NCBI GenBank assembly: GCA_013350335.1
Contig: CM023532.1
Location: 97,025,853 to 97,089,852 of the forward strand
DNA: 64,000 nt
Direction: 5' to 3'
Origin: Chimonanthus salicifolius
Lineage: Eukaryota; Streptophyta; Magnoliopsida; Laurales; Calycanthaceae
How positions within the stretch are numbered: the stretch's first letter is position 1; each line of letters begins with the position of its first letter. Below the pieces are notes generated by a model. The model was not told where the DNA came from, did not search any database, and saw only the letters and a list, made by a program, of their open reading frames with translations. The position numbers were made by a program, and so were the translations under genes. Positions 10,551 through 22,415 of the stretch are shown here, in pieces.

Positions 10551-11012
10551 GAAATCGGAAGGATGAATCTTTCGAAGTAAAATTAAGACGGTTTCATGTC
10601 TCACTGACAGATAAGAATCCCAACTGACCTACTCTTTGGAGTCCGCTGCACGGGGGCTGGACTAATTTACTTCGTTAGACTCAAACTGAAGCATTCAATC
10701 TGAGAGCAACACTTGACGAAAAGGAATGATAGCAAGGGAAGGATAATCACTCTAAGTTGGATCTATCAAACGTAGCAAGATAGGGCTTAATTCCCCCGAA
10801 AATGGCAAATAATACTTGACACTTAGGAAGTATTTCCCCAAAACAAAGTATGCTTATTTGGCAAATTTTTCTCCAGATTTGAAAAGGAATAGTTGATACT
10901 TAGAAAGTCTTCCCCAAAACTAAGTAGGCTTATTCAACAAGCTTTTTCAAAAATATGAAAATGACAATTTACGAAGGAACTAAGTCAATAAATGTTTTCG
11001 ATGACTTAGGAA
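10551..11012 (+). other. Element B untranslated leader
   Basis: A non-coding leader between the PBS and the gag start. It contains imperfect repeats of TTTCCCCAAAAC ... GCTTATTTGGCAAATTTT at about 10785-10960. The same repeat is present on the minus strand in D, F and, expanded, in C (36990-37500). Such leaders usually hold the RNA packaging signal, but which bases do so is unknown. Confidence 0.7.
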
Positions 11013-11948
11013 ATGCCTCCAAAGAGAAGGACTCGACAAAACCCACGGTTGGAAGAAGAGGTGCAATAACCTCATCGTGGGGAAGGGGGAAACGGAGTGA
11101 ACATCCCCGTAGTGCCTCCTGAGTTAAAAGACTTAGTTCAAGCAGCAGTCGCTTCTGCTCTTCAACAACACTTGAGCGGAAATACGACCACCAGCGATTC
11201 AAATGACCAGAGGATGGTCAAGGATTTTCAGCAACAATGCCCCCCTTACTTCAAAGGGAAAGAAGGGCCTGCCGGAGCAGAAAACTGGTTGAGGAAAGTT
11301 ACTCAGATCTTGAGCCTACTAAAGATCTCAAGTCATGAGGACAGGATCTTGCTGGCTTCCTCACAACTGATAAACGAGGCCGGCAAGTGGTGGGAGGTAG
11401 TAGAGCGACAGCGGGGGCTCATTCCTGAAGGAGAGAGGACTGCAATGACATGGAAGCAGTTCTCAGCCATGTTTTTAGATCACTACTTCCCCGAGGAGGA
11501 GAGGGAGCGCTACATCCAAGCGTTTATATCTTTGGTGAGAGGCACCATGACAGTGGCAGAGTACTACCAGGAGTACCTTCGTTTGTCCTGCTATCCCCTA
11601 TTTATGGTGGACACGGAGTACCGGAGGGCCCATAAGTTTGAGCGGGGCCTTTGGCCGAGCATTAGAGCCAAGGTGACCATCTTCAAAGCACCTACACTAG
11701 CAGAGGTGGTCAGCAGGGCCACTATAGTGGAGCAAGAGATGGCCGAGATAGTGCGGTTTGACAATCTCCGAGGTCAGAGTGGGAGGGGTACATTTCAGCC
11801 CAACAAGAAGTTCTGCCCGAACTTTAGTAGACCCTCACCTTCCACTGGGTCCACGGGGGGCTTTTGCCCCAATCAGCCCTCCCCATCAGTATCAGTCACT
11901 CAAGTTCCGCGGGGTGGGAACACATGCTATCAGTGTGGCCAACAGGGC
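11013..11948 (+). pseudogene. Element B gag, first part
   Basis: The natural start is the ATG at 11013 ('MPPKRRTRQNPR'), matching the basic start in element F. A TAA at codon 19 (11067-11069) interrupts it, and the same frame is then open to 11948. The core retrotransposon gag domain spans roughly 11220-11760, with the motifs 'FQQQCPPYFKGKEG', 'WEVVERQR' and 'FLDHYFPEEERE'. This protein would form the virus-like particle. The zinc knuckle is cut at 'CYQCGQQG' by a solo LTR and resumes at 13980. Confidence 0.87.
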
Positions 11949-13979
11949 TGTAAGGTCTCGAAATTTGGGAATTAATATAAATGTGAATATTATTTATTTT
12001 AGTGATGGAAACTAGAAAATGGGTGGAGTAAATGGTAAATGGGCCAAAATTTGGACAAAGGCCCAAGTGTGGCCCAATAGACTATGGTTTGGATTTAAAT
12101 TTATTTAAATGGTCAATGAGGGTTAAATGGGTCAAAAATGGTCAAATTGGGTCAAATACCCATTTGGGGACCCAATGGGTCAAGATGGTTAAGCTTTAAG
12201 GTAAATGGGTAAGATGGAAATGTAATTGGGCCATGGGCCTAATGGTGATCCATTTAGAATGAATGGAATGAAGTTTAAATCACCTAAGTTATTTGGAATT
12301 AAACCAAGTTGATGTGGCCAAGTGGGACCCACCTCCACCTCATCAAGTGAGGTGGCGGGTGGGCCAATGATTGATGGGGCCGGCCACCATGGTTGACTTG
12401 GTCAACCATGGGTGGAATAATGGGAATTAGGTTAAGTACAAATGAATTAACCTAAGGAAATTATCAAATTAATTAAATAATTAAATTATTAAATTGGTGG
12501 CTAAATGGGTTAAAATTAGTCAAATGGAGACCAAGCTACCCCACCTCCAAGGTTAAACACGTTGGGCTTGGTGGTGGTTTAGATAACCACCACCATAAAG
12601 CAAATAAAAGATCTTTAAAATATCTTGCTTTGGTTGGTGAGAGTAGTTAATCTAAAGGGTTAAATGTGGGGTTTTGTATGGGTTTAAATGAATAAGGTTA
12701 GTTTAATAAAAAGGCTAATTTTAATGATGTTATGACATGGTTCAATGGGTCATTAATGGACCTAAGTTAGGGATCTAAGTTTATGATCAATTAGGGATTT
12801 AATCATGCTTGGATAAATGAGTGATTAATCATGGAAAATGAAGTAGTGGTAAAACTGTAATTAATTGCCAAATTCAAGAATTCTATGGAGATTGATCATG
12901 GACTTAGGGGCTTTAATGTAATAACCTTATAAGTGATTGATAAAGCCTAAGGTGACCAATTTTTAAGACTTATGGGATTAAAAGTTTTAATAGATGAAAT
13001 GGGACCCACAAAACCTAAATAGGGACCGATTTTTCATATGGACTTGGAAATGTGAATGGACTTAGAAATAGTTAAAATTTGAACTGATTATGTGTATGTA
13101 ATAGGGTATTGCATATCGCGAGCAGTATGCGTGTCGGTAGCCGGATTATTGGGCGAAACCGTAAAAGGACGTGAGTCGGTATTCGGTAGGATTCTAACCT
13201 TTTTGTAAGCCATGGATGGAGAGACGGTTTCTTTGAGTTACTTTGAAAATTATATGGTTTGGTTAAGATTGGTTTTGAATTATGTATTACGTAGGGGCTT
13301 TCATTTGATTTATTTTGGTAAGTATATGATTGGTTTATAAATGGGTTTTAAAGCTATGATGTGGATATTGAGGCTTTTCTTGATCTCTTTTTGATAATCA
13401 AGTTATATGTTTTATTGATGGGATTTTTAAATGTGATGGTTTGTTATTATATTCATTACATGGCATATGACATCTACATCTCATGCATGGCATGGGAGGG
13501 ATATGACACAGGAGGTGGCGAAGCGGAAGGAAGAGACGGGAGCCAAGCTAAGGAGCTTGGAAAGGCGTGCTAGATAGTTACTAATGTTTATTTCGGATAA
13601 TGTAATTTGCAATAGTTTAGCTTGTCGGAAATGTAATAAATTAGATTACTTGCTATGTTTTGGGATTATATTATGGACATTATGATTTTGAGGTATTGTA
13701 GTAATTTAAATGGATGTTATCTTCCCTGCGATCTCAATTTTGTAGGATAGTCCTTCTTGTTAATTCCGCATATAGTTGTATTATTCCTTGATGCTTGCTT
13801 TCTACGCGTGAACCGTACTCGTGGACTTAGTTTCACACACGCGTAGGGTTGGCTAGTTAAGGGCCGGGCTTTAGAAGCTCGGAACTTAACTCGCGTCGTG
13901 ATGTCCGCGCCCTTTGTCACTTTTAGTTTAAAAAAAAAAATGTACTATGATTTTACGGTGAAAAGGGGCGGGCGTTACA
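11949..13979 (+). mobile_element. Solo LTR, 2,031 bp, without hairpin array
   Basis: Begins TGTAAGGTCTCG, ends GGGCGGGCGTTACA, and is flanked by AGGGC at 11944-11948 and 13980-13984. The uninterrupted gag site in element A has one AGGGC. It keeps the W-box palindrome (12386), the CpG-rich module (13100-13200) and the 3'-end stem (13802-13846). It has no GGTTCGGCC hairpin and lacks the purine-rich/GTAAGT segment, so it is a shortened LTR variant. Confidence 0.93.
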
Positions 13980-14284
13980 AGGGCCACTTCAAGAGGGAAT
14001 ATCTGCAAAATAGCAGACCCTCTTACTCCAGGGGTTCCTTCCGCCCTCCAGTTAGACCAGCTCAGTCACGAGGAACCAGGGCATACAACGAGGCGGGACG
14101 GGCGCCTAACCCCATGGGATCGGGACGGCTCTATACCATAGCTCCTCCAGCAACAGTGGATCACTCCGTGATTCAAGGTATGGCCGTAGTTGGTAGTTCC
14201 TATGCCTTTGCATTATTTGATTCTGGAGCTTCCCATTCATTTGTATCTGCTGCATTCATATCTGCTATGGGCACATTAGTATAG
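13980..14284 (+). pseudogene. Element B gag end and protease start
   Basis: The knuckle resumes as 'GHFKREYLQN'. Its last Cys is changed to Tyr ('KREY' against 'KREC' in A), so the knuckle is lost. A linker and the protease follow with an intact Asp-Ser-Gly motif ('ALFDSGASHSF', about 14212-14245). A TAG at 14282-14284 replaces the CAG seen in A. Confidence 0.85.
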
Positions 14285-15312
14285 AAACTGTCCACATCAC
14301 TCAATATTGTATCCCCCAATGGAGACACATCTTTGGGACTTATATGCACCGCTGTGAACACTGAACTCGCTGGATTCAGATTCGAGTTCAACTATCTGGT
14401 ACTCGACATGACTGAGTACGATGTTATTTTTGGCATGGACTGGTTGGCTAGTTTTCAGGCCAACATTGATTGCCATCTTCGTAGGGTGATATTTTGGTCA
14501 CCTGAGGGAAAGCGGTATGTGGTGGATGCTGACAGACATGGCATCCCTAGAAGGCTGCATGAAGAGCTGAACCACCTGGTATTGAACAGTATCCGGTTAG
14601 ACAAGGCACCGGCACTTGACTTCCGGCGGTAGTGCAAGACTACGCGGAGGTATTCCCAGCAGAGCTCCCTGGTTTGCCACCCAAGAGGGAGATCGACTTT
14701 GAGATCAAGCTATATCTTGGCACTGCTCCAGTATCATTACCACATTATCGGATGGCACCAGCTGAGATGTCCGAGTTGAAAAAGCAGATTGATGATCTGC
14801 TCAGTCTGGGGTTCATTCGGAACAGTACATCATCATGGGGAACCCCAGTATTATTTGTGAAGAAGAAGGATGGCACCCTTCGGATGTGTGTGGACTACAG
14901 GAAGTTGAACCAGTTGAAGGTCAGGAACAAGTACCCCTACCCAGGATAGATGATCTATTTGATCAACTTAGGGGTTCCACTCACTTCTCTAAGATTGATC
15001 TGATGTCCGGATACCATCAAATCCGGGTTAGGGAGGAAGACATAGAGAAAACAGCCTTCAGGACACGGTATGGTCTATACGAGTATGTGGTCATGCCGTT
15101 TGGACTTACAAATGCACCAGTTGTATTCATGGATCTGATGAACTGGATCTTCCGGCCTTACTTGGATCAGTTTGTGATTGTATTCATTGATGATATTCTG
15201 GTCTATTCCAAGAGTCAGGAGGAACATGTTGAGCACCTGTGGATAGTCTTGGACACCTTGAAAAAGAACCAGCTGTATGCCAAAGCCAGTAAGTGTGAGT
15301 TTTGGCTATCCG
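14285..15312 (+). pseudogene. Element B protease end and reverse transcriptase
   Basis: Protease ('DMTEYDVIFGMDWLASFQA') leads into RT. Frame changes occur near 14617 (one base missing relative to A) and near 14940 (one C missing). RT motifs present are '[20 protein letters not shown]', '[15 protein letters not shown]', '[13 protein letters not shown]' and the catalytic '[13 protein letters not shown]' (about 15180-15215). The reading is cut at 15312 by a third solo LTR. Confidence 0.87.
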
Positions 15313-16502
15313 TGTAATGGCCCGAAATTTTAAATCAATATATAGGTGGATATTGTTTATTTTAATGGTGGAAATTAGGAAATTTGATGGAATAAATGGT
15401 GAATGGATCAATATATGGACAAAGGCCCAAGTATGGCCCAATGGACCATGGATTGGATTTAAAATCATTTAAATGGTCAATTGGGCCAAGGATGGTTAAA
15501 TTGGGCCCAATACCCATTTGGGACCCAATGGATCAAGATGATTTAAGCTCTAAGGAAAATGGGTCGGAGGTGAGTGTGATTGGGCCATGGGCCCAATGTT
15601 GATCCAAGTAGTTGAAATGGATTTAATTAAATCACCTAAGTTGGAATTTATTTAAGGGGGATGATTTGTGATTGGTTATATATTGATGAGGTTTTGCCGT
15701 CAAGGGGGATGATTTGTGATTGTTTATATCTTGACGAGGTTTTGCCGTCAAGGGGGATGATTTGTGATTGTCTATATCTTGACGAGGTTTCGCCGTCAAG
15801 GGGGATGATTTGTGATCGTTTATATCTTGACGAGGTTTTTCCGTCAAGGGGGATATGATATCATGATGGTATGGATGATGGGTGAGACTCATGACATAAA
15901 ACAGCCATGGCATGGCATTCATTTTATGGTTTTCATTATATTATACCTATGTGCTTGTTATCACTAATCCATGTGTTAGCCCTACTCGGAGTCCTACTGG
16001 GCGCGTTGTCTAACGCCCTACTTCTACCCTAGCTGATGACGCAGGAGATGGCGGACACGAAGGACGAGACGGGAGCCAAGCGTAGGAGCTTGGGAAAGCG
16101 GGCTACTTAGTGTATCTAAATTTATTTTGGAATATGTAATTGAGTAACTTAGCTCGTCGGAATGTAATAATTTAGATTACTTACTGTGGTTTAGATTTTA
16201 TTTTGGACATTATCATTTTGAAGTAATTCAGTAATTTAAATGATGTAATCTTCCCTGCTATCTACAAATTTGTAGGAAAGACTCTATTTTTAATTCTGCA
16301 CTTTGTTTAATATCTCTTGAGTTTACGTCTACGTGTGAACCGTCCTTGTGGACTTCGTTCCACGCACACGTAGGGTTGGCCAATTAAGGGCCGGGCTTTA
16401 GAAGCTCAGACTTAACTCGCGTCGTGACGTCCGCGCCCTTTGTCACTTGTTATTTCAAAAAAAAATAGACTCTGATTTCGGTGAAAAGGGGCAGGAGTTA
16501 CA
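15313..16502 (+). mobile_element. Solo LTR, 1,190 bp, with 48-bp hairpin repeats
   Basis: Begins TGTAATGGCCCG and ends GGGGCAGGAGTTACA. Left flank is ATCCG (15308-15312). Right flank is ATCGA, which matches ATCCG if one C was lost. It is the shortest LTR here: after the first ~340 bp it jumps straight to the 48-bp repeat and the 3' end, so the W-box palindrome, purine stretch, hairpin array and CpG-rich module are all missing. Confidence 0.9.
15656..15847 (+). repeat. Four exact-length 48-bp tandem hairpin units
   Basis: GGGGGATGATTTGTGAT starts at 15656, 15704, 15752 and 15800, a constant 48-bp spacing, and begins a fifth time at 15848. Each unit carries CTTGACG ... CGTCAAG (or a close variant) as a 7-bp stem with a 9-base loop. 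As 48 is a multiple of three, both strands stay open; these ORFs are not genes. Confidence 0.95.
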
Positions 16503-17131
16503 ATCGATTTCAACTTCTTGGGGCATTTTATATCAGCAGAAGATATAGCCGTAGACCCGGCTAAGGTGGCGGAGTGAGGGAGTGGAAAGCACCGACGAAT
16601 GTGACCGAGATCTGCAATTTTCTAGGATTGGCCGGTTACTATCGAAAGTTTATCATGGACTTCTCCAAGATTGCATCTCCACTTACCCGACTCACTCAGA
16701 AAGGAGTCAAATTTGAGTGGTCAGATTTGTGCAACCGGAGATTTGAAACGCTGAAAGAAAGACTTACAAGGGCTCCTATTTTTATTTTGCCAGAAAGAGG
16801 CAAGGGTTATGAAGTACAATGCGAAGCTTTAGGAGAAGGACTTGGGTGTGTCCTTAGTCAAACTCATAGTGTGGTGGCTTATGTTTCAAGACAGTTGAAG
16901 ATTCATGAACGCCACTATCCCACCCATGATTTGGAACTAGCAGTAGTGGTCTTCGCACTCAAGAGCTGGAGACACTACCTTTACGGTGAGAAGTTTGAGG
17001 TATTTTCAGATCACAAAAGTCCGAAATATTTGTTTGATCAGAAGGAGCTCAACATGAGACAGCGCAGGTGGATGGAATATCTACAAGACTATGACTTTGC
17101 ACTCTGATATCATCCTGGCAAGGCGAACAAA
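16503..17131 (+). pseudogene. Element B: RT connection and RNase H
   Basis: RT resumes at '[19 protein letters not shown]' and RNase H follows. The first catalytic position is Glu ('[12 protein letters not shown]') instead of the usual Asp. The Glu in '[13 protein letters not shown]' and the Asp in 'FSDHKS' are present. The start of this segment is damaged (16570-16580 differs from A), and a TGA at 17105-17107 replaces CGA in A. Confidence 0.85.
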
Positions 17132-18700
17132 GTGGCGGATGCCCTCAGCCGCATGTCACATGCGACAGTAGCCAGTTTGATCAGGATGGAATGGGATATG
17201 CTGAACACCATCCGAGAGTTCAATTTGTATATCAAGAACCATGGGAGTATGTACAATATGATCATACGGTCCAACATGGTCTCCAAAATTGAACAGGAGC
17301 AACGGACAAATCCAGAGGTAGAGGAGATATGGGCTAAGATGTCTACTGGTGAGGTTGTACCGGAATGGGAATTACGACCAGGACATGGTCTTTTATTCTT
17401 AGGTAGGACATATGTGCTTGGGAGCTGCAGAAGAGAGTTGTTGGTTGAGGCACATCAGACCAAACTCTCTATTCATCCGGGTAGCACCAAGATGTACCAT
17501 GATCTTAAGAGGCACTATTGGTGGCATGGACTCAAGAGCAATGTGGCAGAGTTTGTTGCTCACTGCCTAACTTGTCAGCGGGTTAAGGCGGAACATCAGA
17601 AGCCACCGGGTTTACTCCAACCCTTACTAGTGCCGAAGTGGAAATGGGAACACATCTCCATGGATTTTGTGACAGGGTTGCCAAGGTCATCAAAGGGCAA
17701 CGATGAGATATGGGTTGTGGTGGACCGATTGACCAAGTCTGCGCATTTCCTTCCCGTCAGGATGACAGATTCATCTGAGACCTTGGGTCGACGGTACATC
17801 CGAGATATCATCAGACTACATGGTATTCCTTGGACTATTGTGTCCGACAGAGATGGCCGATTCACTAGCATAGTATGGCAGAGCATGCAGTCGGATATGG
17901 GGACCGACGTATTGACTAGCACAGCATTCCACCCACAGACTGATGGACAGTCGGAGAGGACGATACAAATATTGGAAGACATGTTGAGAGCATGTATGCT
18001 AGACTTCAAGGGTGGATGGGAGGATCTCTTGCCACTGGTGGAGTTCTCTTACAACAACAGTTACCAGACAAGCCTCCAGATGGCTCCATTTGAGGCCTTG
18101 TATGGTAGGCCATGCAGATCGCTAGTGTGCTGGACAGAGGCCGGTGAGCCTGCACTGATTGGACCTGAATTGGTTGCGGAGACCACGGCACAGATTAAGC
18201 TGATACGGCGACACCTACTCACTATGCAGAGTTGCCAGAAGAGCTATGCCGACAAGAGGAGAACGTTCCTTGAGTTTGAGGTGGGAGACTTAGTGTTCTT
18301 GAAAGTCTCAGCACGGAAGGGACACATGAGATTCGGGAAGAAAGGGAAACTGTCGCCTAGATTTGTGGGGCCGTTTCCAATCCTGAAGAGGGTGGGGGAG
18401 GTATCTTATCAGTTGGTGCTTCCTCCACAGTTATCATCTCTGCATGATGTGTTCCATGTATCCATGTTGAGGAAGTACAACCCCGATCCTTCACATGTGT
18501 TGAACGTGCAAGACGTCAATGTGCAAAGCGACGTGACTTATGTGGAGAAGCCGGTCAGAGTGATCGGGAAAGAACAAAGGGTGCTACGAAACCGCGCCAT
18601 TCAGTTTGTCAAGGTGGTGTGGGAACAACATGGTAATGAGGAAGCCACCTGGGAACTTGAATCAGAAATGAGAGCCGCTCATCCGGAGCTTTTTGCATGA
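17132..18700 (+). CDS. Element B integrase with C-terminal chromodomain (partial polyprotein)
   Basis: This is the longest intact reading in the window, 522 codons. Residues about 105-155 form the HHCC zinc domain ('[18 protein letters not shown]' to 'CLTCQRVK'). The catalytic triad is present: Asp in 'HISMDFVTGLP', Asp in '[10 protein letters not shown]', Glu in 'DGQSERTIQIL'. A GPY/F-type segment ('GKLSPRFVGPFPIL'), 'LHDVFHVSMLRKY' and 'DPSHVL' follow, then a chromodomain ending 'WELESEMRAAHPELF'. It would insert element DNA into the genome. Upstream parts of the polyprotein are broken, so expression is unlikely. The first Met is only where the frame opens. Confidence 0.9.
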   Translation: MADALSRMSHATVASLIRMEWDMLNTIREFNLYIKNHGSMYNMIIRSNMVSKIEQEQRTNPEVEEIWAKMSTGEVVPEWELRPGHGLLFLGRTYVLGSCRRELLVEAHQTKLSIHPGSTKMYHDLKRHYWWHGLKSNVAEFVAHCLTCQRVKAEHQKPPGLLQPLLVPKWKWEHISMDFVTGLPRSSKGNDEIWVVVDRLTKSAHFLPVRMTDSSETLGRRYIRDIIRLHGIPWTIVSDRDGRFTSIVWQSMQSDMGTDVLTSTAFHPQTDGQSERTIQILEDMLRACMLDFKGGWEDLLPLVEFSYNNSYQTSLQMAPFEALYGRPCRSLVCWTEAGEPALIGPELVAETTAQIKLIRRHLLTMQSCQKSYADKRRTFLEFEVGDLVFLKVSARKGHMRFGKKGKLSPRFVGPFPILKRVGEVSYQLVLPPQLSSLHDVFHVSMLRKYNPDPSHVLNVQDVNVQSDVTYVEKPVRVIGKEQRVLRNRAIQFVKVVWEQHGNEEATWELESEMRAAHPELFA

Positions 18701-18746
18701 GTTGTTTGGAACCCTACTTCGCTCTAATTTTCGGGACGAAAATTTC

Positions 18747-18771
18747 AAAAGAGGTTTATATTGTAATAGCC
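18747..18771 (+). promoter_or_regulatory. Element B polypurine-tract region
   Basis: AAAAGAGGTTTATAT directly precedes TGTAATAGC, the start of B's 3' LTR. It is the expected plus-strand primer place but is degraded compared with AAAAAGAGGG in F. Confidence 0.55.
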
Positions 18772-19735
18772 GGATTTTTAAATCAATACATATGTTGGCT
18801 ATTATTTATTTTAATGAGTGAAATTAAGAATTTTGATGGAATGGATGTTAAATTGATCAAAATTGGGCCAATGACCCAAGCAAGGTCCAATGGACCAAGG
18901 ATGGGATTAATTTCATTTAAATGGGTCAATGATGGTTAATTGGGTCAAGGAAGGTCAATTGGGTCAAATATCCATTTGGGACCCAATGGGTCAAGAGGGT
19001 TTATGCATTAGGGCAAATGGGTAGGAAGTGGAATTTAATTGGGCCATGGGCCAATGGTGATCCAATTAGATGGAATGGATTGAAGTGATTAAAAATCACC
19101 TAAGTTAAATTTAGAAGTATCCAAGTGTTATGGTCTAGTGGGCCCACCTCCACCTCATCAAGTGAGGTGCCTTGTGGACCATGACTTAGGTGGGGCCGAC
19201 CACCAGTGTTGACTTGGTCAACCATGGATAATCAAAGGGAATTAAGGAGGATCAAAGGAAAATAAGTTGAGTTAAATTAATTTAAATCACCTAGGTTAAG
19301 TGGGAATAAAATGAAGGTAGCATGATCAAGTGGGACCCACCTCCACCTCATCAAGTAAGGTGGCGGGTGGGCTAAGGCATTGGTGGGGCCGGCCACCATG
19401 GTTGACTTGGTCAACCATGGGTGCATTCATTGAAAATTTAAAGGGAAATAAATGGAATTAAATTATGGAAATTGAATAACCTAACTTAGATATCAAATTA
19501 AATAAATGGGTGAGTCAATGAGTGGTTTCATCTCATAGAAACCACCCAAACCACCAAACTTAGACCCACCAAAACCATTGGCCATGAAAGAGTGGTATGG
19601 CTAAGACAAGATCCATGAAATGGGGGCCTAGATTGGACATGCATTGACCCATTGTGTGGTGGCAGTTCCACCTCATCCCAACCACCACCACTAAGGGACA
19701 AGGGACCTAGGATTAAGGGCATGCAGGGCCATACA

Positions 19736-19751
19736 CCCCCCCCCCCCCCCC
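19736..19751. repeat. C16 homopolymer
   Basis: Sixteen C in a row inside the block that is absent from the A/B shared LTR. Length may vary or be misread. Confidence 0.9.
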
Positions 19752-20438
19752 ACCCTCATTTGGTTTGGTCAATGGACTCATGGGGAAGACTCTACCTTAA
19801 TGAGGATGGAGTCTAACCCAAGCTACCCAAGGAAAGATGGGAAAAGTCTAGGGTTCCATCCCTTTTCCCATCTCATTTCCATCTCTCCATCTCTCACTCC
19901 CTCTCCTAGCCGTCCTCCCCTCTCTTCCAACACCAAGAAGAAGAAAAGACTTAGAAAAATAAGAGAACATTCCAAGCTTGGCCGACCAACACCCTAAGAT
20001 CAAGACTTAGAAGATTTTCCATTCTTTCCTCCTTTCCCTCTCTCAAACCTACCTCAATCATTGGCCGAACCAAACCTTGGTGATCTCATCTTGATCAAGC
20101 ACATATAGTGGCCAAACATCAAGAAGAAAGAAGGAAGGAGAAGGGCTAAGAATCAAGAGGAACAAGAGGAAACCGGAGGAGTCGTCGGAGTGGTAAGTAG
20201 TCCTCAACAAGATTTTATTTTTTTAAAGGGTTAAAAAGGAGATCATGGAGTCCATCCTTATTGGATTAATTGGTGGCCAAAATGTCATGGGCCATAGATC
20301 TAAAATCCATCCAAGAAAGGGGATGAGAAATGGACAAACCCTAAAGGGTAAGATAAATTAAGGAAGATAAATACTAAGGACACTATGTACATATTTGGAT
20401 TACATAAGCATGCATGACATGATGGGTCAAGGATCATG

Positions 20439-21342
20439 GTTCGGCCATTGCATGGCTGAACCCTAAACATTATGGATTCATGGAGAGGACTTCATGCATG
20501 TCAAAATATAGTGGATGATCAAGATAGTTGGTTTGGCCTTTGCATGGCCAAACCCTAGGGTTTTCTTGTATGAAAACTATCAATAATAAAGCATGGAAAT
20601 ATGATTTTGGGGGAATGATGGACCATAGGATTCAGCCATGTTGTATGGCCAAACCCCATGGAAGGAGATTAAGTATTTCTTAAGGGGTTTAAAGGATAGA
20701 AACCATGGAATAATGGTTAATGACTTTTTAGGCTTAGAATGGTTAAATATTTGTAAATTTTAAAGGAGCTTTAATGAGGAAAATCATGGAAGATAATGAT
20801 TTTTATGGCCTCAAAAGTTGTAAATGAGGATGAACCATGAACCATGGGTTCGGCCATGGTGTATGGCCGAATCCTATGGAAAATAATGGGGGAATGTTGG
20901 TAGCTTCAATGGACTCAAATATGTACCTAATGATGATAAAAAATGATGATCTAAATATATGATGGAATCCCCTCAAGAAGGGACCTTGTGGTGGATCTAA
21001 AATGTAGTAAAAGACCCAAGGAAAAGTGAGGAAAAGACATCATGGGTTCGGCCATGGTGTATGGCCGAACCCATGACCCATTTGTGAGCCATTTTATGGG
21101 CTAAGTTAAGGTCTATGCATGTGTTTAAATGAATGGGAATTAGGTTAAGTAAATGGCTGATTTTTAATGATTTTATGTCATGGTTAATGAATCAATCATG
21201 GATCCATGTTTATGGATCAGTTAGGGACCTAAGGATATAAAAATAAAAGGAGAGTTAGCCATAGAAAAGAAGGAGTGGCAAAAATGTAAATAAGGCCAAA
21301 ATGGAAGACCATGGGTTCGGCCATGGTGTATGGCCGAACCCC
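20439..21342 (+). repeat. Hairpin array in the B 3' LTR
   Basis: Inverted repeats lie at about 20439, 20530, 20629, 20845, 21041-21075 and 21311-21342. The 21041 copy has perfect 15-base arms CATGGGTTCGGCCAT/ATGGCCGAACCCATG with a GGTGT loop. The 20530 copy carries the paired T/A change seen at 8723. Confidence 0.9.
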
Positions 21343-22415
21343 ACTAAGACGTGTTTGATGGACTTGTACATGGTTGAAACATTGGGTTTAATTGTTGACG
21401 TGTAATAAAGTAAACGGGACCTCGCAAGCGGTGCGCGATTGGCGACCGAATTCGTGGACGAATACGAAAAGGAACACTAGTTGGTATTTGGTAGGACTCC
21501 TACCTTATTGTAAGCCATGGATTATGTGTTTATGCATGTTTTACTTGATTTATTTTGGTAATCAAATGATATGTTTTAAGATGGGATTTAAATGCTATGG
21601 TTTGAATTATTATTATATGGCATATTGCACTTACATCTCATGCATAGCATGGGAGGGATAAAAGGAAACCAGTGTCCATGCTCCGTCGGGGCGACCGATA
21701 AACATACATGGGGATTCTATGTATTTATGATCTCTTGATGAGGGCTTTTCCATCAAGAGGGACATTGTATAATGATGGGTGGGACACATAACATATGACA
21801 CCCATGGCATGGCATTGATTGCATGATCTTACTATAACTATATCTATGTATCCTGTTTATCACTAATCCATGTGTTGGCCCTACTCGGAGTACCTACTAG
21901 GAACGTTGTCTAACGCCCTACTTCCACCTTAGATGATGACGGAGGAAATGGCGGAAATGAAGGACGCGATGGGAGCCAAGCGTAGGAGCGTGGAGGAGCG
22001 AGCTAGCTTACTTATTTAAGTTTATTTCATGCTTATGTAATTTGAGTAGCTTAGCTCGTTGGACTGTAATAACTTAAACTATTGCTATGGTTTGGACTTT
22101 TATTTTGGACATTATAATTTTGAGGTATTTTAGTAATTTAAGTGATGTAACTTCCTCGCTATCTAAAATTGGTAGGATAGATTCTATTATAACCCCGCTT
22201 TAAGTTTGTGTTCCGCAAGCTTACTTCTACGTGTGAACCGTCCTCGTGGACTTAGTTCCACGCACACGTAGGGTTGGCCAGTTAAAGGCCGGGCTTGGAA
22301 GCTCGGGCTTAACTCGAGTCGTGACGCCCCGCGCTCTTTGTCACTCTTAATTAAAAAAAAAAAATTACACTCTGATTTCTAAGCTAAAGTGTGGTGAAAA
22401 GGGGCGGGCGTTACA

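Larger units (their letters stand above)
18772..22415 (+). mobile_element. Element B 3' LTR, 3,644 bp
   Basis: Starts TGTAATAGC, ends GGGGCGGGCGTTACA. It aligns along its length with the shared LTR at 7260-10536 but has a ~320-bp block (about 19663-19982) and extra hairpin-bounded blocks near 20880-21345. Landmarks: W-box palindrome 19397, GTAAGT 20193, hairpins 20439-21342, conserved module with GGTAGGACTCCTACC at 21490-21504, 3' stem 22227-22271. The flank ATTTA (22416-22420) should be the right target duplication of the A/B tandem. Confidence 0.93.

Noticed and set aside
15656..15847. Possible CRISPR array
   Set aside because: Units are contiguous tandem repeats without unique spacers, inside an LTR of a plant genome.
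15632..15922. Open frames on both strands over the 48-bp repeats
   Set aside because: 48 is a multiple of three, so any frame without a stop in one unit stays open. No coding signal.
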